NCBI RefSeq assembly: GCF_002803155.1
Contig: NZ_NNBP01000032.1
Location: 1-64,000 of the forward strand
Source of the DNA: Streptomyces sp. CB02959
GTDB lineage: Bacteria; Actinomycetota; Actinomycetes; Streptomycetales; Streptomycetaceae
Direction of reading: 5' to 3'
Length of the DNA: 64,000 bases
This document shows positions 9,294 through 18,056 of this stretch, one piece after another (position 1 is the first letter of the stretch; each line of letters opens with the position of its first letter). Both the position numbers and the translations under genes were made by a program. The notes beneath the pieces are model-generated. The model saw only the letters and a program-made list of their open reading frames with translations, ran no database searches and was not told the origin of the DNA.

Positions 9294-9794
9294 GTGACAC
9301 GAGGGCGCCCAGGGGCTCCGGCCCGAGGGACGGCGGAGCGCACACTGACCAGCGTCGGGACCGGCCGCAGCGCCGCCCGGCAGGAAGAGCCCGGCCGGCG
9401 GGCGGAGCGGGACCGGACGGCACCGCGGCCGCGGGAGGACGAGCGCCGGGAGACGTCCCGGCTGTGGCACGTCACCCTCAGCGTCTCTGGCGTCGAGGCC
9501 CCGCTGAAGGAGGTCCGGCGGGCGCTCGAACAGCTCGCCCACGACCATCCCTTTCTGCTGACCAGCCGCTACGCCAACGACCACGCCGAGATCCGCTATT
9601 GGGAGGAGGCCCGGGACCTGCACGACGCGGCGGCGGTCGCCCTCCGGCTGTGGGGCGAGCACCGCTCGACGGCCAAGCTTCCGCCCTGGGAGATCGTCGG
9701 CCTGGAGGTCATCGACCGGGAGACCTACCACCAGCGCGTCGCGGAGGGCTACGGACCGCCACCGGCCTCGCCGGTCGGGGTGCATCCCTACTAG
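9294..9794 (+). CDS. Conserved hypothetical protein between proB and proA
   Basis: 166 residues, GTG start with CAGGAGG 5-6 nt upstream. Residues 1-60 are a basic, disordered-looking tail; the folded part (about 60-155) runs RLWHVTLSVSG...LKEVRRALEQLAHDHPFLLTSRY and ends in an acidic/aliphatic helix. Nothing points to catalysis and I do not recognise the family beyond its being found between proB and proA in streptomycetes. Real coding is supported by RBS, codon bias and the conserved slot. Confidence 0.75.
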   Translation: MTRGRPGAPARGTAERTLTSVGTGRSAARQEEPGRRAERDRTAPRPREDERRETSRLWHVTLSVSGVEAPLKEVRRALEQLAHDHPFLLTSRYANDHAEIRYWEEARDLHDAAAVALRLWGEHRSTAKLPPWEIVGLEVIDRETYHQRVAEGYGPPPASPVGVHPY

Positions 9795-10000
9795 GGACGG
9801 TGCGTTGGCCCCCACCAGGGACGGGCGTTGGGTCCCCAGCGCCTGTCCGACGGGTCCGCGTAGGGCGCCGCCCCACCGGGACCGGCCCTCGCGCGCTCCC
9901 CGTACCGGAGCGGGCCCCGCGGCGGTCCACCGGCCCCGCCGCCGGTGTGACCGGCGTCCCGCTCTGTGGAATCCGTCGTGGCCGCCGCCCGGCGCGGCGT

Positions 10001-10006
10001 TAGGCT
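10001..10006 (+). promoter_or_regulatory. -10 box of a leaderless proA transcript
   Basis: TAGGCT lies 6 nt upstream of the proA ATG, which has no Shine-Dalgarno sequence, so transcription should begin at the start codon. Confidence 0.5.
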
Positions 10007-10012
10007 GCGGCC

Positions 10013-11281
10013 ATGACCAGCAGTGCATCCCAGTCCTCGCCCGTCCTCGACACCGCCCGCCGCGCCAAGGAGGCGGCCGCCGTCCTGGCCCCGCTGCCGC
10101 GCACGGCCCGCGACGGGGCGCTGCTCGCCATCGCCGACGCCCTGGTGGCGCAGACCGACGCCCTGGTGGCGGCCAACGCCGAGGACGTCGAGAAGGCCCG
10201 GGCTGCCGGCACCTCCCCCTCGATCGTGGACCGGCTCACCCTCACCCCCGAGCGGATCGCCGCCATCGCCGACGACGTACGCAAGGTCGTCGGGCTGCCC
10301 GACCCGGTCGGTGAAGTGGTGCGCGGCTCGACCCTGCCCAACGGCCTCGACCTGCGCCAGGTCCGGGTCCCGCTCGGCGTGGTCGGAATCATCTACGAGG
10401 CCCGGCCCAACGTGACGGTGGACGCCGCCGCCCTCTGCCTGAAGTCCGGCAACGCCGTGCTGCTGCGCGGCTCGTCCTCCGCGTACGCCTCCAACAGCGC
10501 CCTGGTGGACGTGTTGCGCGGTGCGGTGGAGAGCGCCGGGCTGCCGGCCGACGCCGTCCAGCTGGTGCCCGGCGAGAGCCGGGACTCGGTGCGCGAGCTG
10601 ATGCGCGCCCGCGGCCTGGTCGACGTGCTGATCCCGCGCGGCGGCGCCGCCCTGATCCGCACCGTCGTCGAGGAGTCCACCGTGCCGGTCATCGAGACCG
10701 GCACCGGCAACTGCCACGTGTACGTCGACGAGGCCGCCGACCTCGACATGGCGATCGACATCCTGGTCAACTCCAAGGCCCAGCGCCCCAGCGTCTGCAA
10801 CGCCGCCGAGACCGTGCTGGTGCACGCCGGCATCGCCGAGAAGTTCCTGCCGCGCGCCCTGGAGGCGCTGACCCAGGCCGGCGTGGTGGTGCACGGCGAC
10901 GCCGCCTGGCAGCAGGCCGGCCCCGGCCTGGTCGCCCCGGTCACCGACGAGGACTGGGCGACGGAGTACCTCTCCTACGACATCGCGGCCGCCGTGGTGC
11001 CCGACCTGGACGCGGCGGTGGCACACATCCGGCGCTGGACCTCCGGCCACACCGAGGCCATCGTCACCGGCTCGCAGGCCGCGGCCCGCCGCTTCACCCA
11101 GTTGGTGGATTCCACGACGGTCGCGGTCAACGCCTCGACCCGCTTCACCGACGGCGGCCAGTTCGGCTTCGGCGCCGAGATCGGCATCTCCACCCAGAAG
11201 CTGCACGCCCGCGGCCCCATGGGCCTGCCGGAGCTGACGTCCACGAAGTACATCGTCACGGGCGACGGCCACATCCGCTGA
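10013..11281 (+). CDS. proA: Glutamate-5-semialdehyde dehydrogenase (gamma-glutamyl phosphate reductase)
   Basis: 422 residues of the aldehyde dehydrogenase superfamily. It reduces glutamyl-5-phosphate with NADPH to the semialdehyde, the second step of proline synthesis. Motifs: VPLGVVGIIYEARPNVTVD, LKSGNAVLLRGSS, IETGTGNCHVYVDE, and the catalytic cysteine in NSKAQRPSVCNAAET. The ATG is near-leaderless. It lies 218 bp after the small hypothetical gene, so despite its link with proB it has its own promoter. Confidence 0.96.
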   Translation: MTSSASQSSPVLDTARRAKEAAAVLAPLPRTARDGALLAIADALVAQTDALVAANAEDVEKARAAGTSPSIVDRLTLTPERIAAIADDVRKVVGLPDPVGEVVRGSTLPNGLDLRQVRVPLGVVGIIYEARPNVTVDAAALCLKSGNAVLLRGSSSAYASNSALVDVLRGAVESAGLPADAVQLVPGESRDSVRELMRARGLVDVLIPRGGAALIRTVVEESTVPVIETGTGNCHVYVDEAADLDMAIDILVNSKAQRPSVCNAAETVLVHAGIAEKFLPRALEALTQAGVVVHGDAAWQQAGPGLVAPVTDEDWATEYLSYDIAAAVVPDLDAAVAHIRRWTSGHTEAIVTGSQAAARRFTQLVDSTTVAVNASTRFTDGGQFGFGAEIGISTQKLHARGPMGLPELTSTKYIVTGDGHIR

Positions 11282-11354
11282 CCCACCCCGCGGACGGCCC
11301 CGTTCCGCCGGTATCCGGCTGCTTCCCTCCCTGCCCAAAAAGTCCGGCCGGGGC

Positions 11355-11360
11355 TACCCT
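11355..11360 (+). promoter_or_regulatory. -10 box of leaderless transcript (11367 gene)
   Basis: TACCCT is followed by 6 nt and then the GTG start at 11367; no ribosome binding site is present. Confidence 0.5.
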
Positions 11361-11366
11361 GGACGG

Positions 11367-11975
11367 GTGCCGGACGACGTGGGGGGCACGCCGTTCCCGG
11401 ACGGCGAACAGCCCGACGAGCACCACCACGGGAGCCACGGACGAGCGGACGAGGAGTTCGCTTCCGTGGTCTTCGACGAGGATTTCGTGCGGTCCGCGAC
11501 GATCCATGAGCCCTCGGCGGTCGAGCGCATGTTGGCCGCCGCCGAGGCGCGAGCGGAGGCCGAGGCGGCCGCCCGCCCGGGGGGCGGTTTCGGACCGGAC
11601 GACGACTACGACTACGGGGACGCCGACGAACGGCCGGCCGACCGCGACGCCTACGACCCGTACGGTCCCTACGGCGGGTCTCTGCGCCCCTACCGCGGCA
11701 CCGCCCGCTGGCACCGGCCGATGGCCTGGGTGCTGGCCGTGGTGATGGGCGTCGGACTGGTGGCGCTCGCCTTCAGCGCCGTCTACCGAGGCGCCTCCGG
11801 CCGCAGCCAGAGCCCCGCGCCGCCGGCCAGTTCCACCGGCGTCGACGCCCCGGCCTCCGGCGCGCCCCCCAAAGGCGGCCAGGACAACCTTCAGACGCCC
11901 CGCCCCGGGGTCCCGGCGGCCGGCTCCGCGGAGCCGCTGCGCCCGTCGTTCTCCGCGGGCCCTGGGCCGCACTGA
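11367..11975 (+). CDS. Small membrane protein, first of a related pair
   Basis: 202 residues, GTG start. A hydrophilic N-terminus with FASVVFDEDFVRSATIHEPSA (about 32-52) is followed by an Ala/Glu helix, a Tyr/Asp-rich stretch, one transmembrane span (about residues 118-137) and a Pro/Ala/Ser-rich outer tail. The block VVFDE-x-FVR-x-A recurs in the next gene (12035), so the two are diverged tandem paralogs or share a docking motif. A type II membrane orientation is inferred. Function is unknown. Confidence 0.75.
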   Translation: MPDDVGGTPFPDGEQPDEHHHGSHGRADEEFASVVFDEDFVRSATIHEPSAVERMLAAAEARAEAEAAARPGGGFGPDDDYDYGDADERPADRDAYDPYGPYGGSLRPYRGTARWHRPMAWVLAVVMGVGLVALAFSAVYRGASGRSQSPAPPASSTGVDAPASGAPPKGGQDNLQTPRPGVPAAGSAEPLRPSFSAGPGPH

Positions 11976-12022
11976 CGTGAAGTTGTCCTGCTCTCCGGCG
12001 TTTACGTCGGCCCCGTCAGACC

Positions 12023-12028
12023 TACCCT
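12023..12028 (+). promoter_or_regulatory. -10 box of leaderless transcript (12035 gene)
   Basis: TACCCT lies 6 nt before the ATG at 12035. The arrangement is the same as for the preceding paralog. Confidence 0.5.
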
Positions 12029-12034
12029 TGTTGT

Positions 12035-13159
12035 ATGACCGGGCCTGGTGACCCTCCCGAAGGGACGCCCGACGGCGCCCCGGGAGGCGGTGACGACGAG
12101 TACCGATCCGTGGTCTTCGACGAGCGGTTCGTGCGCGCCGCGCGACTGCAGGAGTTCTCCGCCGACGAGCGGCTCGGGGAGCACCACGCACCGGCGGTGA
12201 GGATCCGCCACGCATGGTTGCGGCTGGGCGGATCGCGCCAGGCCGTCCTGCTGGTGCTGCTGATCGTGCTGGCCTTCGGCACCGCCGTCTACATGGGCAT
12301 ACGCCACCCGTACAAGGCCCCCGAGCCGGCCCGGGCCGAGCCGTTGCGGTCCTCGGTGGTGCCGCTGGCGCCGCCCGGCGCCGTACCGGGCGCGACCCCC
12401 GCGGACCTCTTCGCGCACAGCCCGGCGGCCGACTACCGGATCGGGGCGGCCGGCATCAACCTCCCCGCCGTCCAGCGCACCGCGCACTTCTCCGACGGCC
12501 AGATCGTCACCGCGCTGACCATCGCCAAGGACTACCTCGTCCGCTCGTCGGTGGATCCGGCCACCCTCACCGGCGGCGCCGTACGGCCCGTCCGGCTGCT
12601 GCTGGACACCGGCCAACTCGACCAGTTCGACCGGAGTCTGGCGCACCCCGACGACAACGGCCGGGACGCGGCGACCGGCTGGCTGGTCCGCTTCGACCCC
12701 CGGCAGATCCGGCTCGCCGACCGCGACGTCCGCGTCAACGGCACGCTGAGCGCAACGGAGTTGAGCGCCGACACCCTCGACATCGCCGCCGACTACACCT
12801 TCGTCTACGCCGTGCAACCTGCCCCGAGCGCCCCGAAGGACGCCGCCGGGCAGCACACCGGAACGCCGACGCCGGGCGCCGCCTCGCTCGTCACCGTCCG
12901 GCGCGAACTGCACTTCCAGGTCGGCCGGGACGACCTCGCCGACCACCGCCTGGCCGTCGTGCAGAGCAGCCTGCAGGCCGGGCCGCTGAGCTGTTCCTCG
13001 GACCCGGCCGACACGCTGCACCCGCTGCTCGCCGGCCAGCACGCCGGCCCCGACCGGCCCGCCGGCACCGACCCCTACGCACGGGGCCGGGCCAACGCCG
13101 CGCTCTGCGGCGAGCTTTCGGCTACTTCCCAGCCGACTCCGAGCCGTCCGATCCACTAG
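12035..13159 (+). CDS. Single-span membrane protein, second of a related pair
   Basis: 374 residues. The cytoplasmic N-terminus carries YRSVVFDERFVRAARLQEFSADER, the same block as in the 11367 protein; one transmembrane span is at about residues 68-88, then a large extracytoplasmic domain (about 100-360) with two Cys near the end (LSCSSD and ALCGE) that may form a disulfide. The frame overlaps the 3' end of the convergent M48 peptidase gene by 38 bp. The domain is not recognised; a wall- or export-related role is only a guess from topology. Confidence 0.75.
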   Translation: MTGPGDPPEGTPDGAPGGGDDEYRSVVFDERFVRAARLQEFSADERLGEHHAPAVRIRHAWLRLGGSRQAVLLVLLIVLAFGTAVYMGIRHPYKAPEPARAEPLRSSVVPLAPPGAVPGATPADLFAHSPAADYRIGAAGINLPAVQRTAHFSDGQIVTALTIAKDYLVRSSVDPATLTGGAVRPVRLLLDTGQLDQFDRSLAHPDDNGRDAATGWLVRFDPRQIRLADRDVRVNGTLSATELSADTLDIAADYTFVYAVQPAPSAPKDAAGQHTGTPTPGAASLVTVRRELHFQVGRDDLADHRLAVVQSSLQAGPLSCSSDPADTLHPLLAGQHAGPDRPAGTDPYARGRANAALCGELSATSQPTPSRPIH

Positions 13160-14216
13160 TGCCGTTCGACCCGCCGGCGCCGTTGGCCCGCGAGCCGAAG
13201 ACCGTGTCGCGGAGCTTGCCGCCCAGGTCCCCGGCGCCGCCCGCGATGTCGCGCACCAGGCCCATCAGCGGGTCCTTGCTGGTGCGCACCGACTCGGCGT
13301 AGTGCGCCGCGGAGTCCTTGAACGAGTCGGAGACCGAGGCGTCCTTGTCCTCGTCGCGGCGCGGGTAGTGCCCGTCCATGATGCGCTGGTAGTCGCGGCT
13401 CTCGGCCCACTTCTTCAGCTCGGCGGCGCGGACCGTGGTGAACGGGTGGCTGCGCGGCAGGACGTTGAGGATCTTCAGTACGGAGTCGCGCAGGTCGCCG
13501 CCGGACTCGTACTCCTCGGCCTGCTTGAGGAACGCGTCGACGTTCATCTCGTGCAGGTGGTTGCCGCCGGCCAGCTTCATCAGGCCGCGCATCGACGCCT
13601 GGAGGTCCTGCCCGACCAGTAGGCCGGCCCGGTCGGCCGACAGCTCCGACTTGCGGAACCACTCGCGCAGCGCCGTCACGATCGCCATGACCGCGACATT
13701 GCCGAGCGGGATCCAGGCGACCTTGGTCGCGAGGTTGGTCAGGAACAGCAGGATCGTGCGGTAGACCGCGTGCCCCGAGAGGGCGTGGCCCACCTCGTGG
13801 CCGATGACGGCCCGCATCTCCTCCTCGTCGAGCAGCTCGACCAGACCGGTCGTCACCACGATGATCGGCTCGTCCAGGCCGATGCACATGGCATTGGGCT
13901 GCGGGTCCTGGTTGACGTACATCGGCGGGACCTTCTCCAGGTCCAGGACGTAGCAGGCGTCGCGCAGCATCGCGTGGAGATGGGCGAACTGCTGGTCGCC
14001 GACGCGGACCGAGTCCGACAGGAAGAGCAACCGCAGGCTGCGCTCCGGCAGCAGACCGCTGAGCGTCTTGAAGACGGTGTCGAACCCGCTCAGCTTGCGC
14101 AGCGCCACCAGCGCCGAGCGATCTGCCGGGTGCTCGTAGGACCGCGACGAGATGCCGGGGAACCGCTTGCGGTTCCGGCTCGGTACGTTCGCGTCGCCGT
14201 CTGGGCTGTCCGTCAT
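13122..14216 (-). CDS. M48 family membrane metallopeptidase
   Basis: 364 residues. HEVGH at about 140-144 and the downstream glutamate in SELSADRAG (about 190) are the gluzincin zinc ligands of peptidase family M48 (HtpX/Ste24-like). Hydrophobic stretches at about 150-185 suggest membrane association with the active site facing the cytoplasm, as in HtpX, which degrades misfolded membrane proteins. The C-terminal tail is Gly/Ser-rich. The ATG has GGGGGAGG upstream. It is convergent with, and overlaps, the 12035 gene. Confidence 0.85.
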   Translation of the reverse strand: MTDSPDGDANVPSRNRKRFPGISSRSYEHPADRSALVALRKLSGFDTVFKTLSGLLPERSLRLLFLSDSVRVGDQQFAHLHAMLRDACYVLDLEKVPPMYVNQDPQPNAMCIGLDEPIIVVTTGLVELLDEEEMRAVIGHEVGHALSGHAVYRTILLFLTNLATKVAWIPLGNVAVMAIVTALREWFRKSELSADRAGLLVGQDLQASMRGLMKLAGGNHLHEMNVDAFLKQAEEYESGGDLRDSVLKILNVLPRSHPFTTVRAAELKKWAESRDYQRIMDGHYPRRDEDKDASVSDSFKDSAAHYAESVRTSKDPLMGLVRDIAGGAGDLGGKLRDTVFGSRANGAGGSNGTSGSDGSESAGK

Positions 14217-14346
14217 TGGGGCCTCCCCCTGTTCGACTGCGTGTGATTCAGACTAGAGGACGCCACTGACAGGCGAATGGATGCCCGGGCGTACGCTGGC
14301 GTGCGGACCAATGCCCGCCAGGCCCGTACAAAAGGGAGCCACCGCC

Positions 14347-14496
14347 ATGCCGCATCCGAGCCTGCTGCTCGCCGTCGCCGAGACCTCCCAGGACAGTGGC
14401 CCCGGGTGGATCCTGCGCACCGTGATCATCGGCGGCGTGGTGGGTGCCGCGCTGCTCGCGTGGATCCTGCTGCGCGGCTACGGCAACCAGGACTGA
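14347..14496 (+). CDS. Tiny single-span membrane protein
   Basis: 49 residues, ATG with GGGAG upstream. A polar start is followed by one span (WILRTVIIGGVVGAALLAWI) and a short LLRGYGNQD tail. Such short one-helix proteins are common in streptomycete cores; function unknown. Confidence 0.6.
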   Translation: MPHPSLLLAVAETSQDSGPGWILRTVIIGGVVGAALLAWILLRGYGNQD

Positions 14497-14664
14497 CCCC
14501 ACCGGGCAGGCACCGCCCGGGACCGGCTCCGAGCAGCACCGACGCCGGCCCGGGATGCCGGCCGGGCGCCTTCGGGCGGAGTCGGCGTGAGCCCCCGGTG
14601 ACGTGGCGCTTACGATGTGGCGGAAGCCTCTGTCCGCACCCCGCCCGGATTGGTACCGCCAACG

Positions 14665-14826
14665 ATGAGCCTGAACTCCGCTGCACAGTCCCTGGTATCC
14701 CTCGCCGAAGCGGGGCACGAAGGTGGCCAGCACGCCAGCCTGAGCCCCTACCTCACCGGTGGAAGCGCCCTTTTCATCCTGCTTCTCCTGCTCTGGATCA
14801 CGACCCGCTTCAACCGCGACCGCTGA
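14665..14826 (+). CDS. Tiny single-span membrane protein upstream of nadD
   Basis: 53 residues. A polar N-terminus with HEGGQHASLSPYLTGG is followed by one span of Leu/Ile (SALFILLLLLWITT) and a basic RFNRDR end, giving N-out/C-in by the positive-inside rule. It lies 53 bp before nadD. Function unknown. Confidence 0.6.
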   Translation: MSLNSAAQSLVSLAEAGHEGGQHASLSPYLTGGSALFILLLLLWITTRFNRDR

Positions 14827-14879
14827 GCCTTCCCGCCCCGGCCCCCGGCACCGCGTCCCGCCAAGTAGGGTCTGCACGC

Positions 14880-15491
14880 ATGGGAGAGCACACAGGGCCC
14901 GTGAAGCGGCGGCTGGGCGTGATGGGCGGCACATTCGACCCGATCCATCACGGACACCTGGTCGCCGCCAGCGAGGTGGCCAGTCAGTTCCACCTCGACG
15001 AGGTCGTTTTTGTGCCCACGGGGCACCCGTGGCAGAAGAGCCACAAGACGGTGTCCCCGGCCGAGGACCGCTATCTGATGACGGTCATCGCGACCGCGTC
15101 CAATCCGCAGTTCTCCGTCAGCCGGATCGACATCGACCGCGGCGGCAAGACGTACACGATAGACACGCTGCGTGATCTGCGGGCGGAGCACTGCGACGCG
15201 GATCTGTTCTTCATCACCGGCGCCGACGCGCTCAGCCAGATCCTGACCTGGCACGACGCGGCGGAGCTGGTTTCGCTTGCCCACTTCATCGGGGTGACCC
15301 GGCCCGGCCACGTCCTCGCGGACCCCGGGCTGCCCGAAGGGGCGGTGTCCTTGGTCGAGGTGCCCGCGCTGGCCATCTCCTCGACCGACTGCCGGGCGCG
15401 CGTCGCCCAGGGGGATCCGGTCTGGTACCTCGTACCGGACGGTGTGGTGCGCTACATCGACAAAAAGCAGCTGTACCGCGACGACCGCTGA
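14880..15491 (+). CDS. nadD: Nicotinate-nucleotide adenylyltransferase
   Basis: 203 residues. It makes deamido-NAD from nicotinate mononucleotide and ATP. The nucleotidyltransferase fold shows GVMGGTFDPIHHGHL (HxGH-type motif) and the C-terminal SSTDCRARVAQGDPVWYLVPDGVVRYI, with the (S/T)-x-x-R adenylate motif. No RBS is seen; TAGGGT (14866-14871) sits 8 nt upstream of the ATG. The LCP gene and rsfS follow, the usual nadD-LytR-rsfS cluster. Confidence 0.95.
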   Translation: MGEHTGPVKRRLGVMGGTFDPIHHGHLVAASEVASQFHLDEVVFVPTGHPWQKSHKTVSPAEDRYLMTVIATASNPQFSVSRIDIDRGGKTYTIDTLRDLRAEHCDADLFFITGADALSQILTWHDAAELVSLAHFIGVTRPGHVLADPGLPEGAVSLVEVPALAISSTDCRARVAQGDPVWYLVPDGVVRYIDKKQLYRDDR

Positions 15492-15515
15492 CGGGGCAGA
15501 TGGAAAGGGGCACCG

Positions 15516-17414
15516 GTGAGCGACCGACACGATCCGTACGGGCCGCAGGACCCATATCCCCAGGACCCGTACGCCCGGCAGCAGGGGCAGCACGGGCAGC
15601 AGGGACAGGGCTACACCTACGACGCGTACGGCCGGCCGGTGCCCCACGAGGCGCCGCAGCAGTACGAAGCGCAGCAGTCGTACGAGCAGCAGCACTACGA
15701 CCCCTACGGGCAGCCGGCGGAGCCCGGCGCCCCATCCGGCTACGCCTCCTATGACCCCTACGGGGCGCAGGGCGGCCAGGCCGCGCCGACCCAGCAGCCG
15801 TACCAGGGCCGGCCCGAGTACGGCTACGACGCCTACGGCAGCCAGCAGGTCCAGCAGCAGACCGGCTATCCCCAGCAGTACGACCCGTACACCCAGCCCC
15901 ACCAGCCGCCGGCGCACCAGCCGCCCCAGCAGGCGGACTGGATCCCGCAGCAGGCCCCGCAGCCGCCGTACGAGCAGTTCCCCTACGGGGACCAGCAGCC
16001 GCACCCCGGGCAGCCGCCCCACGAGGAGCAGCAGTACGAGCAGCAGCAGTACGAGCAGGCACGTCAGGGGCAGACCGGCCCGGCGCCGGCGGCCGCCCCC
16101 GAGGAGCCGCCCGCGCCCACCGGGGCCAAGGGCGCCGCGGGCCCCAAGGGGGGCTCCGCCGCCGAGGACCTCGGCGGCGAGCAGTTCTCCTTCGCCGAGG
16201 AGCCGGACGACGACTCCGAGGACGTCATCGACTGGCTGAAGTTCACCGAGAGCCGCACCGAACGGCGCGAGGAGGCCAAGCGGCGCGGCCGCAGCCGGCT
16301 CGTCGCCCTCTCGGTCGTCCTGGCCCTCCTGGCGGCCGGCGGCGTCGGCTACCTGTGGTGGGCGGGCAAGTTGCCGGGGCTGTCCGGTGCGGGCGGCGGC
16401 GCGGCCGAGGCCGGCGGGCAGAAGCGCGACGTCCTGGTGGTGAACCTGCGGGACACCAAGACGGGGAACAGCTCCACCGCCCTCCTGGTGGACAACGAGA
16501 CCACCCACAAGGGCACCACCCTCCTTCTGCCCAACAGCCTCATCGTCACCAAGGACGACGGCACCACCACGACGCTCGGCAAGTCCGTCAAGGACGACGG
16601 CACCGACGCCACCCGGGAGTCCCTCAACACCCTCCTCGGCGCCGACTTCAACGCCAGCTGGCGGCTGGACACCCCGTATCTGGAGAACCTCGTCGAGACG
16701 GTCGGCGGGGTCACCGTCGACACCGACACCTCCGTCCCGGGCGCCAAGAAGGGCGACTCCCCGGTCGTCAAACAGGGCACCGGCCAGGTCCTCAGCGGAC
16801 AGGCGGCCGTCGCCTACGCCACCTACCAGGGTCCGGGGGACACCCAGACCAAGCAGCTGCAGCGGTTCGGGCAGGTCATGCAGGCCACCCTGAAGAAGGT
16901 CTCCAGCGACGCGGACGGCGCCACCGCCACCGTGAAGTCCCTGCTCCAGATCCTCGACCCGCCGCTCACCGAGGCACAGCTGGGCAGCTCACTGGCCCAG
17001 CGGGCGGAGCTGGCGAAGACCGACAAGTACGACACCGAGGTCCTGCCGGTGCAGGCCGACGGGACGATCGGCCAGAGCACCGCGGCCGGCGTCGTCAAGG
17101 ACGTCCTGGGCGGCACGGTCAAGAAGACCGCGCCGGGCGTGACCCCGCGGGTCGCGGTCCGCAACGCCACCGGCGACAAGGCCGCCACCGGCAAGGCCCA
17201 GGTCGCGCTGCTCAACGGCGGCTACACCTTCGTCGATGGCGGCAGCGGCGGCACCGCGGCCACCTCGCAGGTGACCTACGCGGACGCCCCGCAGCGGGCC
17301 AAGGCCGCCGAGGTCGCCAAGACGCTGGGCTTGCCCGCGAACGCCGTCCAGCAGGGGAAGGTCGCCGCCAACGCGGACATCGCGGTGGTCCTGGGCCAGG
17401 ACTACAAGGGCTGA
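15516..17414 (+). CDS. LytR-CpsA-Psr family protein with LytR C-terminal domain
   Basis: 632 residues, GTG start after GGAAAGGGG. Residues 1-250 are a cytoplasmic Gln/Tyr/Pro-rich low-complexity region; one transmembrane span (about 264-285) precedes an LCP domain (about 305-470, with the Asp/Arg-containing VVNLRDTKTG and the QLQRFGQVMQA region) and a LytR_C domain at the C-terminus (PRVAVRNATG to the end). LCP enzymes attach glycopolymers to peptidoglycan outside the membrane. The LCP half is shorter than usual and lacks some canonical arginines, so activity is less certain. It lies between nadD and rsfS. Confidence 0.85.
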   Translation: MSDRHDPYGPQDPYPQDPYARQQGQHGQQGQGYTYDAYGRPVPHEAPQQYEAQQSYEQQHYDPYGQPAEPGAPSGYASYDPYGAQGGQAAPTQQPYQGRPEYGYDAYGSQQVQQQTGYPQQYDPYTQPHQPPAHQPPQQADWIPQQAPQPPYEQFPYGDQQPHPGQPPHEEQQYEQQQYEQARQGQTGPAPAAAPEEPPAPTGAKGAAGPKGGSAAEDLGGEQFSFAEEPDDDSEDVIDWLKFTESRTERREEAKRRGRSRLVALSVVLALLAAGGVGYLWWAGKLPGLSGAGGGAAEAGGQKRDVLVVNLRDTKTGNSSTALLVDNETTHKGTTLLLPNSLIVTKDDGTTTTLGKSVKDDGTDATRESLNTLLGADFNASWRLDTPYLENLVETVGGVTVDTDTSVPGAKKGDSPVVKQGTGQVLSGQAAVAYATYQGPGDTQTKQLQRFGQVMQATLKKVSSDADGATATVKSLLQILDPPLTEAQLGSSLAQRAELAKTDKYDTEVLPVQADGTIGQSTAAGVVKDVLGGTVKKTAPGVTPRVAVRNATGDKAATGKAQVALLNGGYTFVDGGSGGTAATSQVTYADAPQRAKAAEVAKTLGLPANAVQQGKVAANADIAVVLGQDYKG

Positions 17415-17621
17415 CCGCACGGCGGATCGCGGGGCTGACCAGGCAGGATGCCGGTACCTCCCGGTGGGGCGGAAAACCCCGCCGGGAGTTTCGGTGGTCC
17501 GTGAGACCCTAAGGGGGTACCTGACCGCCGATCCGGCCGCCCAGGACCGCCGGCGCGCCACGGCTGTGCCGCGCGTCCTGCGTCCCGGCCGGAGCGGCCC
17601 CCTCGACCCGGAAAGCCGCTT

Positions 17622-18056
17622 GTGACCGCCACGGACCGTTCCCTTGAGCTCATCAACGCCGCCGCCCTGGCGGCGGCCGACAAGCTCGCGCACGACATCA
17701 TCGCCTACGACGTCAGTGACGTCCTCTCGATCACCGACGCCTTCCTGCTGGCCTCCGCGCCCAGCGACCGCCAGGTGAAGGCGATCGTCGACGAGATCGA
17801 GGAACGACTCAACAAGGACCTCGGCGCCAAGCCGGTCCGCCGCGAGGGCGACCGCGAGGCGCGCTGGGTGCTCCTCGACTACGTCGACATCGTCGTCCAC
17901 GTCCAGCACAGCGAGGAGCGGGTGTTCTACGCCCTGGAGCGCCTGTGGAAGGACTGCCCGGAGATCGACCTCCCCGAGGAGGCCAAGGCCACCCGGGGCA
18001 AGGCCGCGGAGCACGCCCGGGCCACCACGGGCGACGAGGACGGAGACCTGCGCTGA
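17622..18056 (+). CDS. rsfS: Ribosome silencing factor RsfS (Iojap)
   Basis: 144 residues. RsfS binds L14 of the 50S subunit and blocks subunit joining when growth slows. Motifs: AADKLAHDIIAYDVSDVLSITDAFLLASAPSDRQVKAIVDEIEE and the terminal WVLLDYVDIVVHVQHSEERVFYALERLW. GTG start. Its stop codon overlaps the start of the next gene, so the two are likely translationally coupled. Confidence 0.95.
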   Translation: MTATDRSLELINAAALAAADKLAHDIIAYDVSDVLSITDAFLLASAPSDRQVKAIVDEIEERLNKDLGAKPVRREGDREARWVLLDYVDIVVHVQHSEERVFYALERLWKDCPEIDLPEEAKATRGKAAEHARATTGDEDGDLR

